A DNA stretch of 64,000 bases from Ctena decussata (GCA_963989385.1 OZ022502.1:5610501-5674500), one strand, 5' to 3'; shown: positions 45,912 to 58,605, numbered from the stretch's first letter. Translations and numbers: made by a program. Notes: generated from the sequence alone by a model not told the origin.

Positions 45912-48900
45912 CTAGTTAGGAAAAGATTAGCTTTACAAATGTTTTCAGGCAATAAAATTTATTTCAAGCATCTCAGAATAAAGCTTATTCCTGAAAGAAA
46001 TAAACTTTTTGTTCCGAGTACCTAAAACAGTTTTCTTTATTTATCGGATAAAAACCGAACTAGAAAACTGTGTCTGTGAGACACGAATTATTCTCCCGAT
46101 CAGCGCCTGTCAAATGGCAGTACACATCACTTAACCGTCTATAAATTATCAATGTACACCACTTGATACTGATCTTCTGTCGGTAAATCTCTCCAAATGC
46201 TTCATGTAGAACAGAATTTATGTAATCTGTAGAAACATTAAATGCACTTTGCCCATACATTTGTAAAACGGCTTAGATTAAGTAAGACAAAACTGTATAA
46301 AAGCATTGCAAACGGCTGCGTGATACCCCGCTAGTGCAAACCTTTTTCACCTCCCAATTTTTTTCCTGATTTATTTATCTCTGTATTACAGCAGGGCAGG
46401 GGTACCCATATCCCATTTGACATGGAACAAAATTATGTTATCACTGGATTCACTATTCCCATGGGATCGATTTCAAGCAACACTGATGGTTTTACAACTC
46501 TACTCACTTGCTGTAAGCTTGTGCATAACTACTTGAACTTCGGTTTAATACTCTTGTTTTCATGATTTTACACCTGTGTTGGGGCAATAGCAGATAACTC
46601 ATTGGATTAATTTTGTGTATTACAGAAGGATTTTGTCACTCTGATCATCTTCTGTTAATTTCAGAAAAACTGCTTTGAACTATATATGATTTTCGACACG
46701 TATATAGCCCAAGGGTAGGGGCAGATAACCACATAGGACAGACTTTCTGTGCTTATGCCAAGTATTTGTTACGTTTTGTGAAGTTTCATATGGCAGTTCA
46801 AATAATAAGGGAACTATAGGCTATAGACCCACTTCTCTAAATTGAAAAGGGCCATAATTCTGTCAGAAATTATTGAAATTGGCCAACTGACAATCTTAGT
46901 ACAAATGCATATGCAAAATCTGAATTAAATCAGAGGATAAGTACTTAAGTTGTCGAACGGAAACGAAGGGTGGACGGACGGACGGATGTACTACGGACGG
47001 ACAGACGGCTGAAGGATACACAGACGGCCATCGTAAAAACAAAATAACCCGCCACTAAAGTGTGGCGGGATATATAAGCCGAATTATCTTAGAAATCAGC
47101 TGCTACGGAGGACTAACTTTCTAAAGCCACAATTTAATAAAACTTATCCTAGTCAAAACATTCCATGGATCTTATATTATTAGAGCCTCGGAATTATAGA
47201 AAATGCTGATACGACAAAGCTCTGTTGTGACTACAGAGCTTTTTATAATCAGTATTTTCTATAATGTATGAGGCTCTGTAACTAGTATGAAATAGTTATC
47301 CAAAATAACTCAGTGGATAAGGCTGTAATTTCATCAAAATGAAATATATCAAATGCTAAACTACTATGCTTATGCGAATCCTTAGAATAATATATTGATC
47401 TATTAATCGATGCAGATGCATATGCTAAGATAAATATATTGTAATCTGTGAAAAGAGTTGATTACACGTACTCTGTAATTTAAACTGCCAAAAGATGCCC
47501 AAATTGTCTCGGTTGGCCACAATTCTTTCATAATGTATTTCATTCCCATCGTAGACCCATAAGCATATCGTCATTTTTTCACAACTAATAAAACAACAAA
47601 TGTAAAAGAAAGAACTTCCATTTGAAATTTTGGTAGAAGTTGATTAAACAACTTTTATACCCTGAAGTGTAAAAAGCTGCCCAAAATGTATTTTTAACTT
47701 AAAAGGCTGTTATTCTGCCAAGATCAATCATACATCCATCAAAAAATCATATGCACATCTTCATTAGGTTTAGAATATGTGTACAAATTTTAAAAACAAT
47801 TCATTGAAAGTTTTGGTGGAAGTTAATCACTCAAACTCTATATTTTAAAAACAAAAGAGTGACCCAAAATTACTAAGTTTGAATGGCTAAAATTCTGGCA
47901 AAATAATTCTGTTTTCATCAAAATTCCACACGCAGGTTTTCATTTTTTACAGTATGTGCATAAATTTGGAAACAAAATAATATTGAAAACAGTTAGAGAA
48001 GTTGATTGCGCCAACCAAAAGTGTGACTAAAGGACAGAGACAAAGGCAAATCTGAATCCCTCTGACAATCGCACGTGGGCATTAAATTAAAAAATCGAAT
48101 AAACTGACCCCACGTCGGAAAAACTCTCTCTGTGGACTCAGAAGTAAATGTGTACCAAATTCGAAGAAGGAAAGATTGAAAACGCACAGGATGTGGTGCC
48201 TCGTTTCATATGTAATGCTCGAGGTAAGATTGGCCTCTCACAACCTACTGCACCTACGCCCACAGATGGAGTGGACATGTTTACCATAAATTGTAAGAAG
48301 TATCGAATCAAAATGCTACTTACCAATAACAACCAACAATTGCCTATATCTAAAATTTTCAGAGTACATTGTGTGATGAAGCCAGTGGGCAGAGCTTAAG
48401 TTCCATGAAGCGCGAAGCGCTTCTTGTTGGTAGAATTTTAGCGACGACCACTGGCTTCTGCACACGATGAAAGCTGAAAGCTCTTACATTTACACTTTAT
48501 TTTTAGACATTTGTAGTGCTGTTTTCGTGGTAATTTAATTAAGAATATGCAAAATATGCGTCGCAGAAAAGATAGAAACGCCGTCTTCTGCCATTACCTT
48601 AAACAGCCGTCATCATAACGTGCCGACGATCGAACGTTACGTAGACCAATCAATACCTTAGACGTCGCTTAATGACAATGTTACATGATCAATAGTCGTT
48701 CATAGGTGTATGAAGCCAGTTGCTCTAAACGGTTTACGTATGGGAAGTCAGTGGAAAAATTATTGGAAGGAGTTCTCAACAATTATTTCCCTATTAGTAA
48801 AAATGCAGTTTTTTATTATGACACAATTTTTGGTCTCGATTATCATTAAATATAGCAAGGTTTAATGTGTACCATGTCCTCGTTGTTGCCTGCAATGTGA

Positions 48901-51900
48901 TCATGACTTTTCTCCAACAAATTGGAAACGTCCAATACATAGTCGGGCTTTTTGTTACATTCTTTCAACTAATCATTGGTTATTCCTTCAGATACAGATA
49001 GGGTGATGTTATATAACCTGATGTCTACAGCTGCACTGTCTCACGGACTATTTCAATAAATGTTGCTCGGATAGGGATGTTCAAAACCTTCCTTTCGGTT
49101 TATATCAAGATTTGAGATTAAGCTGTACAGAAATGCGCATGTGTGGCACTACATGTTGTTTATGTGGCGCATCTAGTAACTACGCCCGACGTACTATTTT
49201 ATTCTAACTGACACACACTTAAGGTCTGCTAAATCTGGTTACTAAGCTTGTACTTATTCAAATTGGTTGAAAATTAAAAATGATAACTAGATAAGCTCAT
49301 ACCAAAAAGAATAGTTGCAAAGCAAAATTAAGTACGTTGAAGAAGCTGGAATGTAACTATGGGGAATCTGAAACCACTTTTACAAAGGGTGAAAGAGAAA
49401 CATATTATAGGCACTCCAAGTATTTATCCGCGGGGCTGGAGATAGGGCTAATTTCCCTTATATGCTATTTTAAAGGTAATAGGATTCCAAAATATGAAGA
49501 ACATTATTTGTGACAGTGCCTGCGATTTTGAGCCTTGCGGAGGTGCGACGTTGACGTCACGAAACGTGATATGAAAGTGACGTCATAACATGTGCACATA
49601 AATTTAATTGTATTTCCGCGCACTGACTAACAAATTTCAAAGCGTCACCTGAAAAAAGTGAATCACCATTTCCATAGGCGTACTTAATTTAATGTTCGCA
49701 TTATAGATCTTTGAAAAGATATGTCATGAATCAGAGTTATAAAGGTTTATCCAGCTAATATGTACATTTGTATCCAATCAGTGAAACGAAAACAAAAAAA
49801 AAATCGGTTGGGTGTGAATTTCGTTTGTTTTTGCAGTAAACCTTAGCGCTATTTTCTTTGCTTCTCAAAATCTACTCTGAAAGCACTAATAAATATGAAA
49901 ACGTTAGAAACAAAATTTCCGATTTTCGCTCCATAAGGCTCAAAATGCCAGACACTGTCAGAAATTTTTATGACAAAACATTTCCATTTTCTGTATATTT
50001 GTATGTAACACTTGAGAGATATTCAACTTCTAAAACGCAAATACACGTTATCAGTTGACATTTAACCAAATTATAAACCATAAAAATGGCATGGTTACCT
50101 GATACAAGAAAATATCATTGCTAGTTCCCAGTAGTCTGTTTCTTTCATCTTCCGTTAGAATATAAACTGTGGAGCCAGGATTGGCTTGAATGATCAGATT
50201 CACAGCCTCTCCAACTTCTACTGTTTCTTTGTCGAACTGCACTGACACCTAAACAGTAATTGATAATTTGTAGATTAGCTATCCCTGTTTTTTAATGTAT
50301 TATCTCGTTTAGACTTAAGAAATACATCAGCTCTAGCAGTGAATTATTGAGTAATAATTCACTGTTTGGAGGTCAGTTTTAAAGTATATTATATCACAAG
50401 CGCGGAGCACGAGTAATATATTTACTTACAACTGACCGAGAAACAGTGAATGTTTACTCAACTATCCAATGCTAGTGCTGAACTATTTCTATTGTAACGC
50501 CCGAAAACGCTGCAAAACTATTCTTTTCATTCAAATGCTAACTCACCCAACCTTCACGTCAGCGTTTTTAAGCTCCCGCCAATATTCTTAAACTGTATCT
50601 AAGGTAAATATACGTTTTTATGGCGATTATAGAAAGAAAAACAGACGTTACACCGTCTCGTGTCTGAAAACGTCGCCAAATAACGTCAGTAATGCAAGTG
50701 ACGTCAGCAATTGGACTCACGCGCTCCAAGACAGTGGATTGTTGCAGAATAAAACTCGGAAACTTTCCATTGCTTCTATTGGCGCACTATGTTAGAATTT
50801 CTGACATAGGAAAACACTTTGTAGGCAGTATTCGGACTGTTTTTCTTTTTGCATCAGCATTATTTTGGCATACACTTTTGGGCAATCGCAAATGTGCTTT
50901 TGTGACACCAACAAGGTAGTGGAAAATCTGGCTAGATGCCTCCTTCGTCCTTCTTTGTTTACAAAATCAAGCCATATCCCCGAAAAAGAGAAAATAATAA
51001 ACAAACCTTAACAAACAAACAAGGAAAGTAGTCTTTTTATTGAAACAGATTATTACACCTGTTTTTGAAAAATATTCTTGGGTACCTAGATATCGCCGAT
51101 ATGCATATCAAAATTACTTTTATGGATATAAAATACAAATGAAGACAAAAAACTTTAAGTTCCGCTGCTTCCTGGTGAACATGTGCCATATAAGCAGTGT
51201 TTGGAAATCTGTATTCCTGTCAATGCTGAACTTCAGTTTTTGTTAAAGATACATTCTTGATTGCACGTTTAGTGAATCATGTCGCTCAGAGGCAAGGCAT
51301 CCAGGAATAATCCTATGCATTTCAACAGACTTGAAGCATGATAACTTCCCATCCATCTAAGTAGAAGCTGCTTACTTGTAGCTGTTAACTGGGGAAATGC
51401 TTCAATCTAGGACGACATGTGACTAACAAGAGAATCTATGGAACCGATAGACGCTTCCCGAAGGTGTTGATTAGTGAATTAGGTATCCTGGTGAAGGAAT
51501 TATTTTAGGTGTAAACTCAATGCAATTAAAAATGAAAAAAAAATATAAAACGGAGGTAACGGAATGAGAAGATGCAAAAATATTCATTAACATAGTTTAC
51601 TCATTTTTTGGCAAATTCGGGTAAATAAACACAGAAAAATTATGATTAGCCATCACAGTGTTTGTGAAATGCTAACCCATGCAATCTACATAAAGTCTGA
51701 TAATTATAAACACAAAAGCTTCTTGTGTTAGGGTGACGGTTATTGAACCCTGCATTATCTGTCTTTGCCAGCTATTAGCTTTTTTAATTTTCACCGGGAC
51801 CACCTTAAATAGTTTAAGAGATATATTTTAAACAAGCACAACAAGAAGATGATAAATAACTCGAAACATTCTAGGATACCATTATGGCTTTTGCACTCTG

Positions 51901-54900
51901 GCTGAATTTAAAATAGCAAACTCGTTTTACCTGCTGTATTCAGGAGAGATACTAAAAATCAAACATCTTCAATGCATTTTGTGACTTCTAAAACAGGATG
52001 CTATTATATAGGTAAATGTCGGCGATGCCCAGAATATGTGTTTAAAAATGCATGTATACTGTATCATCGTACAAGGTGGCGTAACCTACCATAAATGCAT
52101 ACAACGACAACTGTTTTGGTCTTGAAAAATCGGAAAAGGTACGGAAATATGTTTCAATTACATTTAGAAGTTAGAAATCTTCAATAATGTTGTACGTACA
52201 GTGTTTCGAATATGCAATCCCTCAACTTCAATGGGCAAATTGTCTGATGAAATTGTTCCGTCATCCCCCATAAAGTATGCAAGTATATATGTTTTTGGAA
52301 CCATAGAGCTGTTAATGCTTAACTGAAAGTCAATCGAGGTTTGGTCATTCATCCGTTCTTCTTTGGATACCAAACGTCTGCCTCTGCAATACACCTATGA
52401 AGCAGGAGAAGAAAAGATTGAATTCAAACTTATATCTTAAAATGGAGACCGATTCGGACTAATATTACACCGGTCTAACAGTCATGACAGGCAACAAAGA
52501 CAATGTACAAGAAATAAAGAGAAATTTGACTTTTTTCTCATTCAAGGTGAGTTTGTTTCACATGTATAGTCTCAATGACCATCAGGCTCTTGCAATACGT
52601 ATTAACTGTTCTACTGTATAATTATGCATGTTGTTCATGAAATGTTTATACACAACTTTCGGGCTACGAGGATCATGGCAACGGATGGGCAAAAAATGCA
52701 CCGTTTTCATGACAGACCGACTTCATTCAAAGACTTGGTCTGAAATAGAGATCTAACAGACTGTCAGCTCTGTTAGAGTAATAGTTAGAAATTAAGTAGC
52801 TTGCGAAAATGATCAAGTTGAGACATAGTTAAATAGTCAGAAAATTTTGCTAACATACACGTTGGTTTCGGTGCATGGTGACATTTGATCAAAGATCAGT
52901 TCTGTCAGCTCCGTTAGAGTAATAGATATAAATTAAGTGGCATGCGAAAAAGATCAGGTTGAGACATAATTAAATAGTCAGAAAATTTCCCTAACATATA
53001 CGTTCGTTTCGGTGCATGGTGATATTTGATCAAAGATTAGTTTTGTTTTATGTTAATGCACATAACATTACACAATTACAAATAAACCTAACACGCCGAC
53101 AGTCAGGGCAGGAAAATGTGGAATATGTTAAGTCTATTGACAAAAGCCATCTATTTTATATTCAACATTTTTGCAACAAATTTTGATCCAACTGAATTAA
53201 GAATCGGACGTCTGGTGTCCCGTACTGCGGCAATTGATATACGGGAGAAACATAATTATGAGACTGATTGGAAACAAACGCAAACACATTAAACCCCATG
53301 CACAGCATCGTTGTTTGAACATCATCGAATAATTATTTGTAACGGCAAGCGATTGGTAATTTTGACCACCTAGATTGACAAGTTTTTATGTCTATTAATT
53401 TGTTTCTCTTTATCTTCTTTTAATTTTTCCATGGTGTTTATATTAAACGGCAATGTGTGTGTGTGTGTGCGTGTGTGCGTGTGTGTGTATGTGTGCGGGG
53501 GGAGGGCAGACGCGCTCAAAAGGTCATTGTCCTGGGAGTTCTCCCGCTCAATGCTATTCTCCGAAGGAAAGAGAGAACAGGGAAGCATTAATTACTTACA
53601 GCATTTTTATAACTGGCGAGGCTTCAGTATACCGAATTTACTGCCAAAGGCAAACAAAACCCATGTTCACTTAGAAAAACACATCAGACTTTCACAGGTT
53701 GGACCCCGAAATAGCACAATTCAAACGTGTAGAAGAATGTTGCAGTGTAGCACATCCCTAAAAAGTTTGCAGGTGCCTTTCCGCGCTTTGCGTGGGTCCT
53801 TTTCTAGTTTTATTTATTAGGTTTTAACTGCTTTACTGTCGTTCCCCATACCGGATGTTGGTACCTAATACGTGCTGCTATTTCCAGCTTTCTAAGGCCA
53901 CAGTCTCACTGTCACGTATTTAGGGCTAGATTTTACTACGTTTTTAAACGTGTCAAAACGGCAGTATACGTTGTAATAGGTAATGAAAACGTACATAGCT
54001 AAATACGTGGCCTTATTATGCTTGATTTAGAATTTTTAACTCAAACATAGCATTTTGATATCCGTAACGTATACGTAGTAAAACGTACCAGCACGTAGTA
54101 AAACGTGGCCAAAACGTAGTTGAAACGCATTATATACGTACAAAAACGTAACAAGAATAACCTAGAGGTCCTCTAAGTCTCAGTCTCACTATCACGTTTT
54201 GACGACTAGTTTTTTCTACGTATTTAAAACGTTCCAAAACGGGAATATGCGTATTAAAACGTAGTGAATATACGTATTATACACGGCTATTAACAGCTAC
54301 ATACGTGGCCTAGCTACGTTTGATGTGAAAAATCAGCTTATACGTAGCATTTCGAAATACTTACTGTATGCGTAGTAGAAGCGTATTGAAGCGTAGTCTA
54401 AACGTACTAGAACGTAGGTGAAACGTTTTAAGTACGTAGCATTATATACGCTTTACCACGTCTTAGTGCGTTTTGTGACGTTCAATTCTGTGTTTTATTA
54501 CGATTTTGTATGTTTGCGATACCTACTGAAACGTCACTTACACTAGGTAGTTATCCCGGTCACTACCTAGAACGTACGGAATCGTAGTAGGTAAGTAAAC
54601 TGTTCTTATCCCTTCTGAAAGCATGGTACTAAGCCGTTTGGTGACCGGGTAATACGAAGTAAATCGTAGTTAAACATATTGGAAACATATTGGAAACGTA
54701 CCATAAATGAAGTGAAACCTACATAGCTACAAAACGGGGTACAACCTAGCTTTCAAAACGTGACAGTGAGACTGGTCCCTTAGGGCCCAATCTCACTATC
54801 ACGTTTTGAGGGCTAGGTAGACTACGTTTACCGCCCTACGTTTGGCAAAAACTTTACCCCGTTTCGTAAGTATTAAGGTGTTACTACGTTTCTAGTACGT

Positions 54901-57034
54901 TTTAAATACGTTTAACTACGATTTACTTCGTATTATCCGGTTATCTTTCGGCTTAGTGCCACGCTTTCAGAACGGACGAGAACACTTTACTTACTAAGAT
55001 TCAGTACGTTTTACTAGGGACTACTGGGTAGTGTCCGGTATAATTACCTAGTTGAAGTGACGTTTGAGTAGGTATCGCAAAACATACCAAAACGTAATAA
55101 AACGCAGGATAAAACCACACAAAACGTACTAAGCGTATATAATGCATAGTACTAAGTAGAGGACCTTCACGTATGCCTTTGTATTAAAACATTTCATCTA
55201 CGTTCTACTACGTTTATACTACATTTTAATATGTTTTTACTCAAATACAATAAGTATTATGAAATGCTACGTTTAAGTTGAATTTTCAGTTCAAGCGTAG
55301 ACAGGCCACGTATGTAGCAGTATATACCCGTATATAATACGTATTCATTATGTTTCAATACGCTTATTCCAGTTTTGGTACGTTTTGAATACGTAGAAAA
55401 TCCTAGTCCTCAATACGTGACAGCGAGTTTGAGGCTTAGACCACCTCTAGGTTATTCTTGTTATGTTGCGTTTTGGGTACGTTTTTGTACGATTCGACCA
55501 CGTTTTACTAGGAATATACTACGTATATCAAAATGCCATGTTTGAGTTAAAAATTCTGAATCAATCGTAACAAAGCCGAGTATTTAGTTATACCTGTATG
55601 CGTTTTCACAACGTTTTACAACGTTTAATGCCGTTTTGCCACGTTCGAAAACGTAGTAAAACCTAGCCCTCAACATGTGACAGTGAGACTGTGGCATAAG
55701 CTATGCTCCCGCATAAACTGCTTAACCTATATAACATAAACACTCTGACTACCATCAAATCTAACAGTATAATGACAGCACCAAACCCAAAACGAGTGGA
55801 AATAGCGCGTAACAGAACTAAATGAATGGCAACACATGCAAAAGGCAAATTGCATATTTTTTGTTATAATTATTCGGATAGGTTAACACCGAGCTCCACT
55901 AAGCATATCCAAATAATTGTCATAAACTAGCCGAAAAAAGAACAGATCCAAGTGATGGTCAGTTGTGAATCTGATCGAGCATATGGGTGTTGGGTGACGG
56001 GAGCAACGAGAGAGATTGAAACTAATTTTGACGCGCCAACCGTTGCTCTTGGCTCTTGTGTTCTATTGGGGGAAGCTTGGGGACCAAAATGCTTTTGAAA
56101 ATCTGAATACTTTCCGTAAGAGTCGTTGTGCACTTATATCTGTCACGTGAGGTTTCCAGTTTCCTATTTGGCTTTCAATAGTGTTTCAGGTTTGCGGTTA
56201 TAACGAAAACGAAAATTGAAGAGGTTCCTAGATAACGATCTCCGAATTATAGAAACCTGATCCCAAGAACAACTCGATCGTATAAAAATGATACATCAGT
56301 CAATAGAGACAAATATATGCAACGCAGATAAATATTACCTCAAACATAACGGATCCTTTTAAGAGCTCAGTCGCTTTAAGCTGGATAGTAACCGTTTCAC
56401 CGATCTGAAAATAGTGTTACTATTTTTTCATGATTATATACCACAAAATAGTCTATTAAGTATTTCACGGATTACTAGATACACACACTCATTACTATGA
56501 AATCGTCAACACCATTCCTTACCCAGGTAAACGGCGTAGGCTATTAGACTAAGGCAGAAAAGTTAATCAGTGAGCCAGATATTATGTGGCTATTAGTGTT
56601 TGCGTTATGGTTTCCATAAAAAGATCAGGATAAGTAGGTAGGAATGTATTTTTCTGTCAAGCGTAATATGCTTACTCGACCACAAGAGATTTATTAAATT
56701 CATTAAGCATTTAAATTCTTGCATCTGATGGGTTTCCCGAGGAATCCGGCTACCGCCCAAGTAAGCGGTCGGCCAAATTTTAATTAAACATTGTAGACAG
56801 AGCTGTGGAACCCATATACATAAAAATGTATAAAAATTCAAACTGTTATATCAACAAGTGCAACAATGACAAAGATAAACTAAATATAACCTGTAGATCG
56901 TTTATCCTGTGAAGTTATTTACTTACCTCCGGAGGGGATTGCATCGACAGTCTAATTACGTTGTTCATATCTGACGGAAGGATTCGTTTTAGGTCGTAAT
57001 CTAGACTAGAACCTGAAGGACCAGATATCTGAAC
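45834..57034 (-). CDS. Partial alpha-2-macroglobulin/TEP-family gene, five exons
   Basis: A minus-strand gene read from five GT-AG exons: 57034-56927, 56404-56339, 52394-52200, 50248-50099 and 45911-45834. All have lengths divisible by three and all junctions are phase 0. The joined 199 residues run without a break. They follow the pattern of consecutive macroglobulin domains: NNVIRLSMQSPPEIGETVTI, then VMFE-VYCRGR, then SMVPKTYILAYFMGDDG and LPIEVEG (MG5-like), then VEVGEAVNLIIQANPGSTV and ILTEDERNRLLGTSNDI (start of an MG6-like domain). Family members (alpha-2-macroglobulin, TEP, CD109, C3) are extracellular, trap proteases or tag targets through a thioester, and act in innate immunity. The thioester motif, bait region, signal peptide and C-terminal domains are not in the window. 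Downstream sequence is P2, so the gene either has a very large intron or is broken. Exact paralogue unknown. Confidence 0.8.
47182..47277. mobile_element. 96-bp hairpin MITE
   Basis: AGAGCCTC and GAGGCTCT at the ends, ATTATAGAAAATGCTGAT and ATCAGTATTTTCTATAAT inside, and a terminal stem-loop AAAGCTCTGT/ACAGAGCTTT (47216-47242). Almost the entire length folds back. Confidence 0.75.
47458..48030. repeat. About 180-bp tandem repeat, 3 units
   Basis: Starts near 47458, 47640, 47824 and 48002 share TTGATTA..., a short gap, then AAAAG-TGCCCAAAAT and TCTGCCAA-like phrases. Period 178-184 bp. Intronic, diverged. Confidence 0.6.
48371..48465. mobile_element. 95-bp MITE with inverted ends
   Basis: GTGTGATGAAGCCAGTGG and the inverse of CCACTGGCTTCTGCACAC bound the element. 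GAAGCGCTTC lies within it. A partial copy of the end (GTGTATGAAGCCAGTTG) is near 48706. Confidence 0.65.
50099..50248 (-). CDS. Macroglobulin-like gene, exon d
   Basis: 50 codons, opening with VSVQFDKETVEVGEAVNLII and containing ANPGSTVYILTEDERNRLLG and SNDIF. The proline-glycine-serine and ED/D elements match the start of the sixth macroglobulin domain. Acceptor ACTGTTTAG; donor CAG|GTAACC. One of the two most diagnostic exons. Confidence 0.85.
50328..50481. mobile_element. 154-bp hairpin MITE
   Basis: Ends AGCTCTAGCAGTGAATTATT and the inverse of the right end (AGCACTAGCATTGGATAGTT) pair imperfectly. The left arm contains its own perfect hairpin CAGTGAATTATT/AATAATTCACTG (50337-50364). It lies 80 bp from the exon d acceptor. 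Confidence 0.65.
50482..52199. other. Intron between exons c and d
   Basis: 1.9-kb intron including the MITE above. AAACGTCGCC and GTGACGTCAGC occur near 50660-50710. No further exon recognised. Confidence 0.55.
52200..52394 (-). CDS. Macroglobulin-like gene, exon c
   Basis: 65 codons: VYCRGRRLVSKEERMNDQTS, then IDFQLSINSSMVPKTYILAY, FMGDDGTISSDNLPIEVEGL, ending HIRNT. The order RG, F-x-L, S-M-V/A-P, Y-x-L-A-Y-x-x and D-x-L-x-I-x-V matches the fifth macroglobulin domain. Acceptor CTGCTTCATAG; donor ACT|GTACGT. The most diagnostic exon. Confidence 0.9.
52761..53045. repeat. 142-bp intronic tandem duplication
   Basis: CTGTCAGCTCTGTTAGAGTA (52761) and CTGTCAGCTCCGTTAGAGTA (52903) start two near-identical units ending in GGTGCATGGTGACATTTGAT / GGTGCATGGTGATATTTGAT. 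Recent local duplication. Confidence 0.85.
53454..53496. repeat. GT microsatellite
   Basis: (GT)n with GC interruptions. The cysteine-valine ORFs across it are artefacts. Confidence 0.9.
53897..55695. mobile_element. P4: nested ACGT-rich foldback element
   Basis: GCCACAGTCTCACTGTCAC (53897-53915) and its exact inverse (55677-55695) bound 1.8 kb that is self-complementary around about 54783. Two further foldbacks lie back to back inside, 54177-54780 and 54786-55440, each starting TCTCACTATCACGTTTTGA and ending AC(G)GTGACAG(T/C)GAG. The hairpin turn of the outer element is visible as AAGAATAACCTAGAGGT / ACCTCTAGGTTATTCTT. Throughout, ACGT and AAACGTAGTAAAACGT motifs recur. Target duplication uncertain (AGCTTTCT against AGCTATGCT). 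Located in the intron between exons b and c. Confidence 0.8.
55700..56338. other. Intron, no exon recognised
   Basis: Sequence between P4 and exon b. The minus-strand ORF at 55927-56133 (APVTQHPYARSDSQLTITW) resembles antisense of an interspersed repeat and is not recognised as an exon. Confidence 0.4.
56339..56404 (-). CDS. Macroglobulin-like gene, exon b
   Basis: 22 codons: IGETVTIQLKATELLKGSVM followed by FE. The vGetvtI pattern starts the fifth macroglobulin domain. Acceptor CACTATTTTCAG; donor GAG|GTAATA. Continues directly into exon c. Confidence 0.85.
56927..57034 (-). CDS. Macroglobulin-like gene, exon a
   Basis: 36 codons: VQISGPSGSSLDYDLKRILP, SDMNNVIRLSMQSPPE. The I-x-L-S-x-x-S-P ending is the usual lead into the next macroglobulin domain. 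Strong acceptor TTTCTTTTTTTGCAG; donor GAG|GTAAGT. Confidence 0.85.
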
Positions 57035-57525
57035 CTGCAAAAAAAGAAAGTGAATATGTTTAAAATAAGATTCCATCTCCGCAGGTGGTATATTCAGTCT
57101 AATACCTATGCAGCATCGGGAAAGACCAGAACAAAAATATAAATGAAGTTATCCGGCAAAGACCATACTCAGAGAACACAGTTTTCCAAAGACACCGAAA
57201 GAAGAAGAAGGTAGAAATGCAAACGATAAACCAAATTATACTTTCGATAATTGACACACAAAATAGAAATCAGGCTAAATGTACATACATACCACACAAA
57301 AGCCCTCTGACAGTTTTAATGTAAAGTTGCCTATAATATGGTCGAAAATGAACTTCGATATAGTTCAAAATTTTCACTGAAATTTATTGTTCTTAACTCC
57401 TTATAACTGGCACAAAAACATTTTATTTTCGATTATATAGCACACAGACTTAGATTTTTGGTGCAAAAAGCAGGATTTTATAATTAAATGTATGGAAAAC
57501 AGGAAAAGTTTTATTAATACGCCCC

Positions 57526-57604
57526 CGTGCCTCAGCAAGCAACTTTGCATCCATATGTGTACTGTCAATATACACATTCTGTATGCGTGGCAAGCTGAGG
57601 CACG
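57526..57604. other. 79-nt imperfect hairpin
   Basis: CGTGCCTCAGC (57526-57536) pairs perfectly with GCTGAGGCACG (57594-57604). The interior pairs partly, with ATGTGTA/TATACAC near the loop. Size and shape are like a miRNA precursor or a tiny MITE. No expression evidence. Confidence 0.5.
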
Positions 57605-58605
57605 ATCCACGGGGAAAAGATAGTCTACAGCTGAAGAACTGAAAAATGGGTGGGATAATTAGACCCAATTTATATAAAAATTAGGCGAACATACTTTTTA
57701 TCTACAGATAATTGCATACTATGTGCAACTGTAGTGTTTTTCAATTTTTTAAGCATATTTAACAAAATAAATTCAGTAAATATGTATAGCCAAAAATAGA
57801 TGTATTTTGGATGACCGAAAGTTCCACTTACACCTTTTGCGAAAGTCAGTGAGAGTTAGAGTGCAGATGTAATAAGTGCTCAAAATCAATATCAAAACCT
57901 CTTTATAATGCATATAACTACCTGTTTATGCTAAGGTCTTAACCATTAGCTTCCCAAGACAGCTGTAGTAATTTGTCGAAAAATAGGCAAATTTGCATGG
58001 AAATTGTCAGAGGTCCTTAGAAGTTATACAAAATTTAAAAATACAAATGAAGAAAGCGAGGAAAGATCACACTCATAAATCATAACCCACCCAATACATT
58101 AAAAAACAAGGAGATGAACGCAAATACAAATTAATTATTTTATACTTAGCAGTAAATTCAATGCACATCTAGATTAAATAAAAGTGATATTGTCTAAAGT
58201 GAAAAGATATATTATCAATTCAGTAGTTATTGATACGATTTAGATATTTTTCTTTGTCAAAAAGGCAAACTGCGGCTGGTTTAGAAAAAATGAACTTAAT
58301 TTCTTTCCGGATAGGTCTCAGCTGTAGCGTTCTTGTCTGATATTATGCTACGGATGTTAACACGGCTAATCAAGCAACATCTTGACCTCACTGTTTGAAC
58401 TGGGGTATTGCTTATAAGCACGTGGCGTCAATCCCACTGCAGCTGCAAGGGGCTTTCGTAAATCGCAGATTTCTTTTTAATAATTCATTAAAATAACACC
58501 ATAAACCATTTAAACTCAAAACCATACTTACTTAATGCACTGAGACAAGCAAAAATAAACGAGAAATGACTAGGAAAAAGTCTTTTTTTTGAAGCGGTCT
58601 GTTTT
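57605..58605. other. No gene recognised
   Basis: AT-rich, presumably intron or upstream sequence of the macroglobulin-like gene. Nothing recognised. Confidence 0.4.

Larger units (their letters stand above)
45912..50098. other. Intron between exons d and e
   Basis: 4.2-kb intron of the macroglobulin-like gene. It contains a repeat end with CGGA runs and the hairpin CCCGCCAC/GTGGCGGG (46970-47072), small hairpin elements (47182-47277 and 48371-48465) and a 180-bp satellite (47458-48030). TGACGTCA-like sites occur near 49552 and 49577. No further exon recognised. Confidence 0.6.

Noticed and set aside
49540..50710. Clustered TGACGTCA-like sites as a CRE promoter
   Set aside because: They lie within introns of the minus-strand gene with no exon or start signal nearby; CpG-containing 8-mers of this kind are too few here to support a call.
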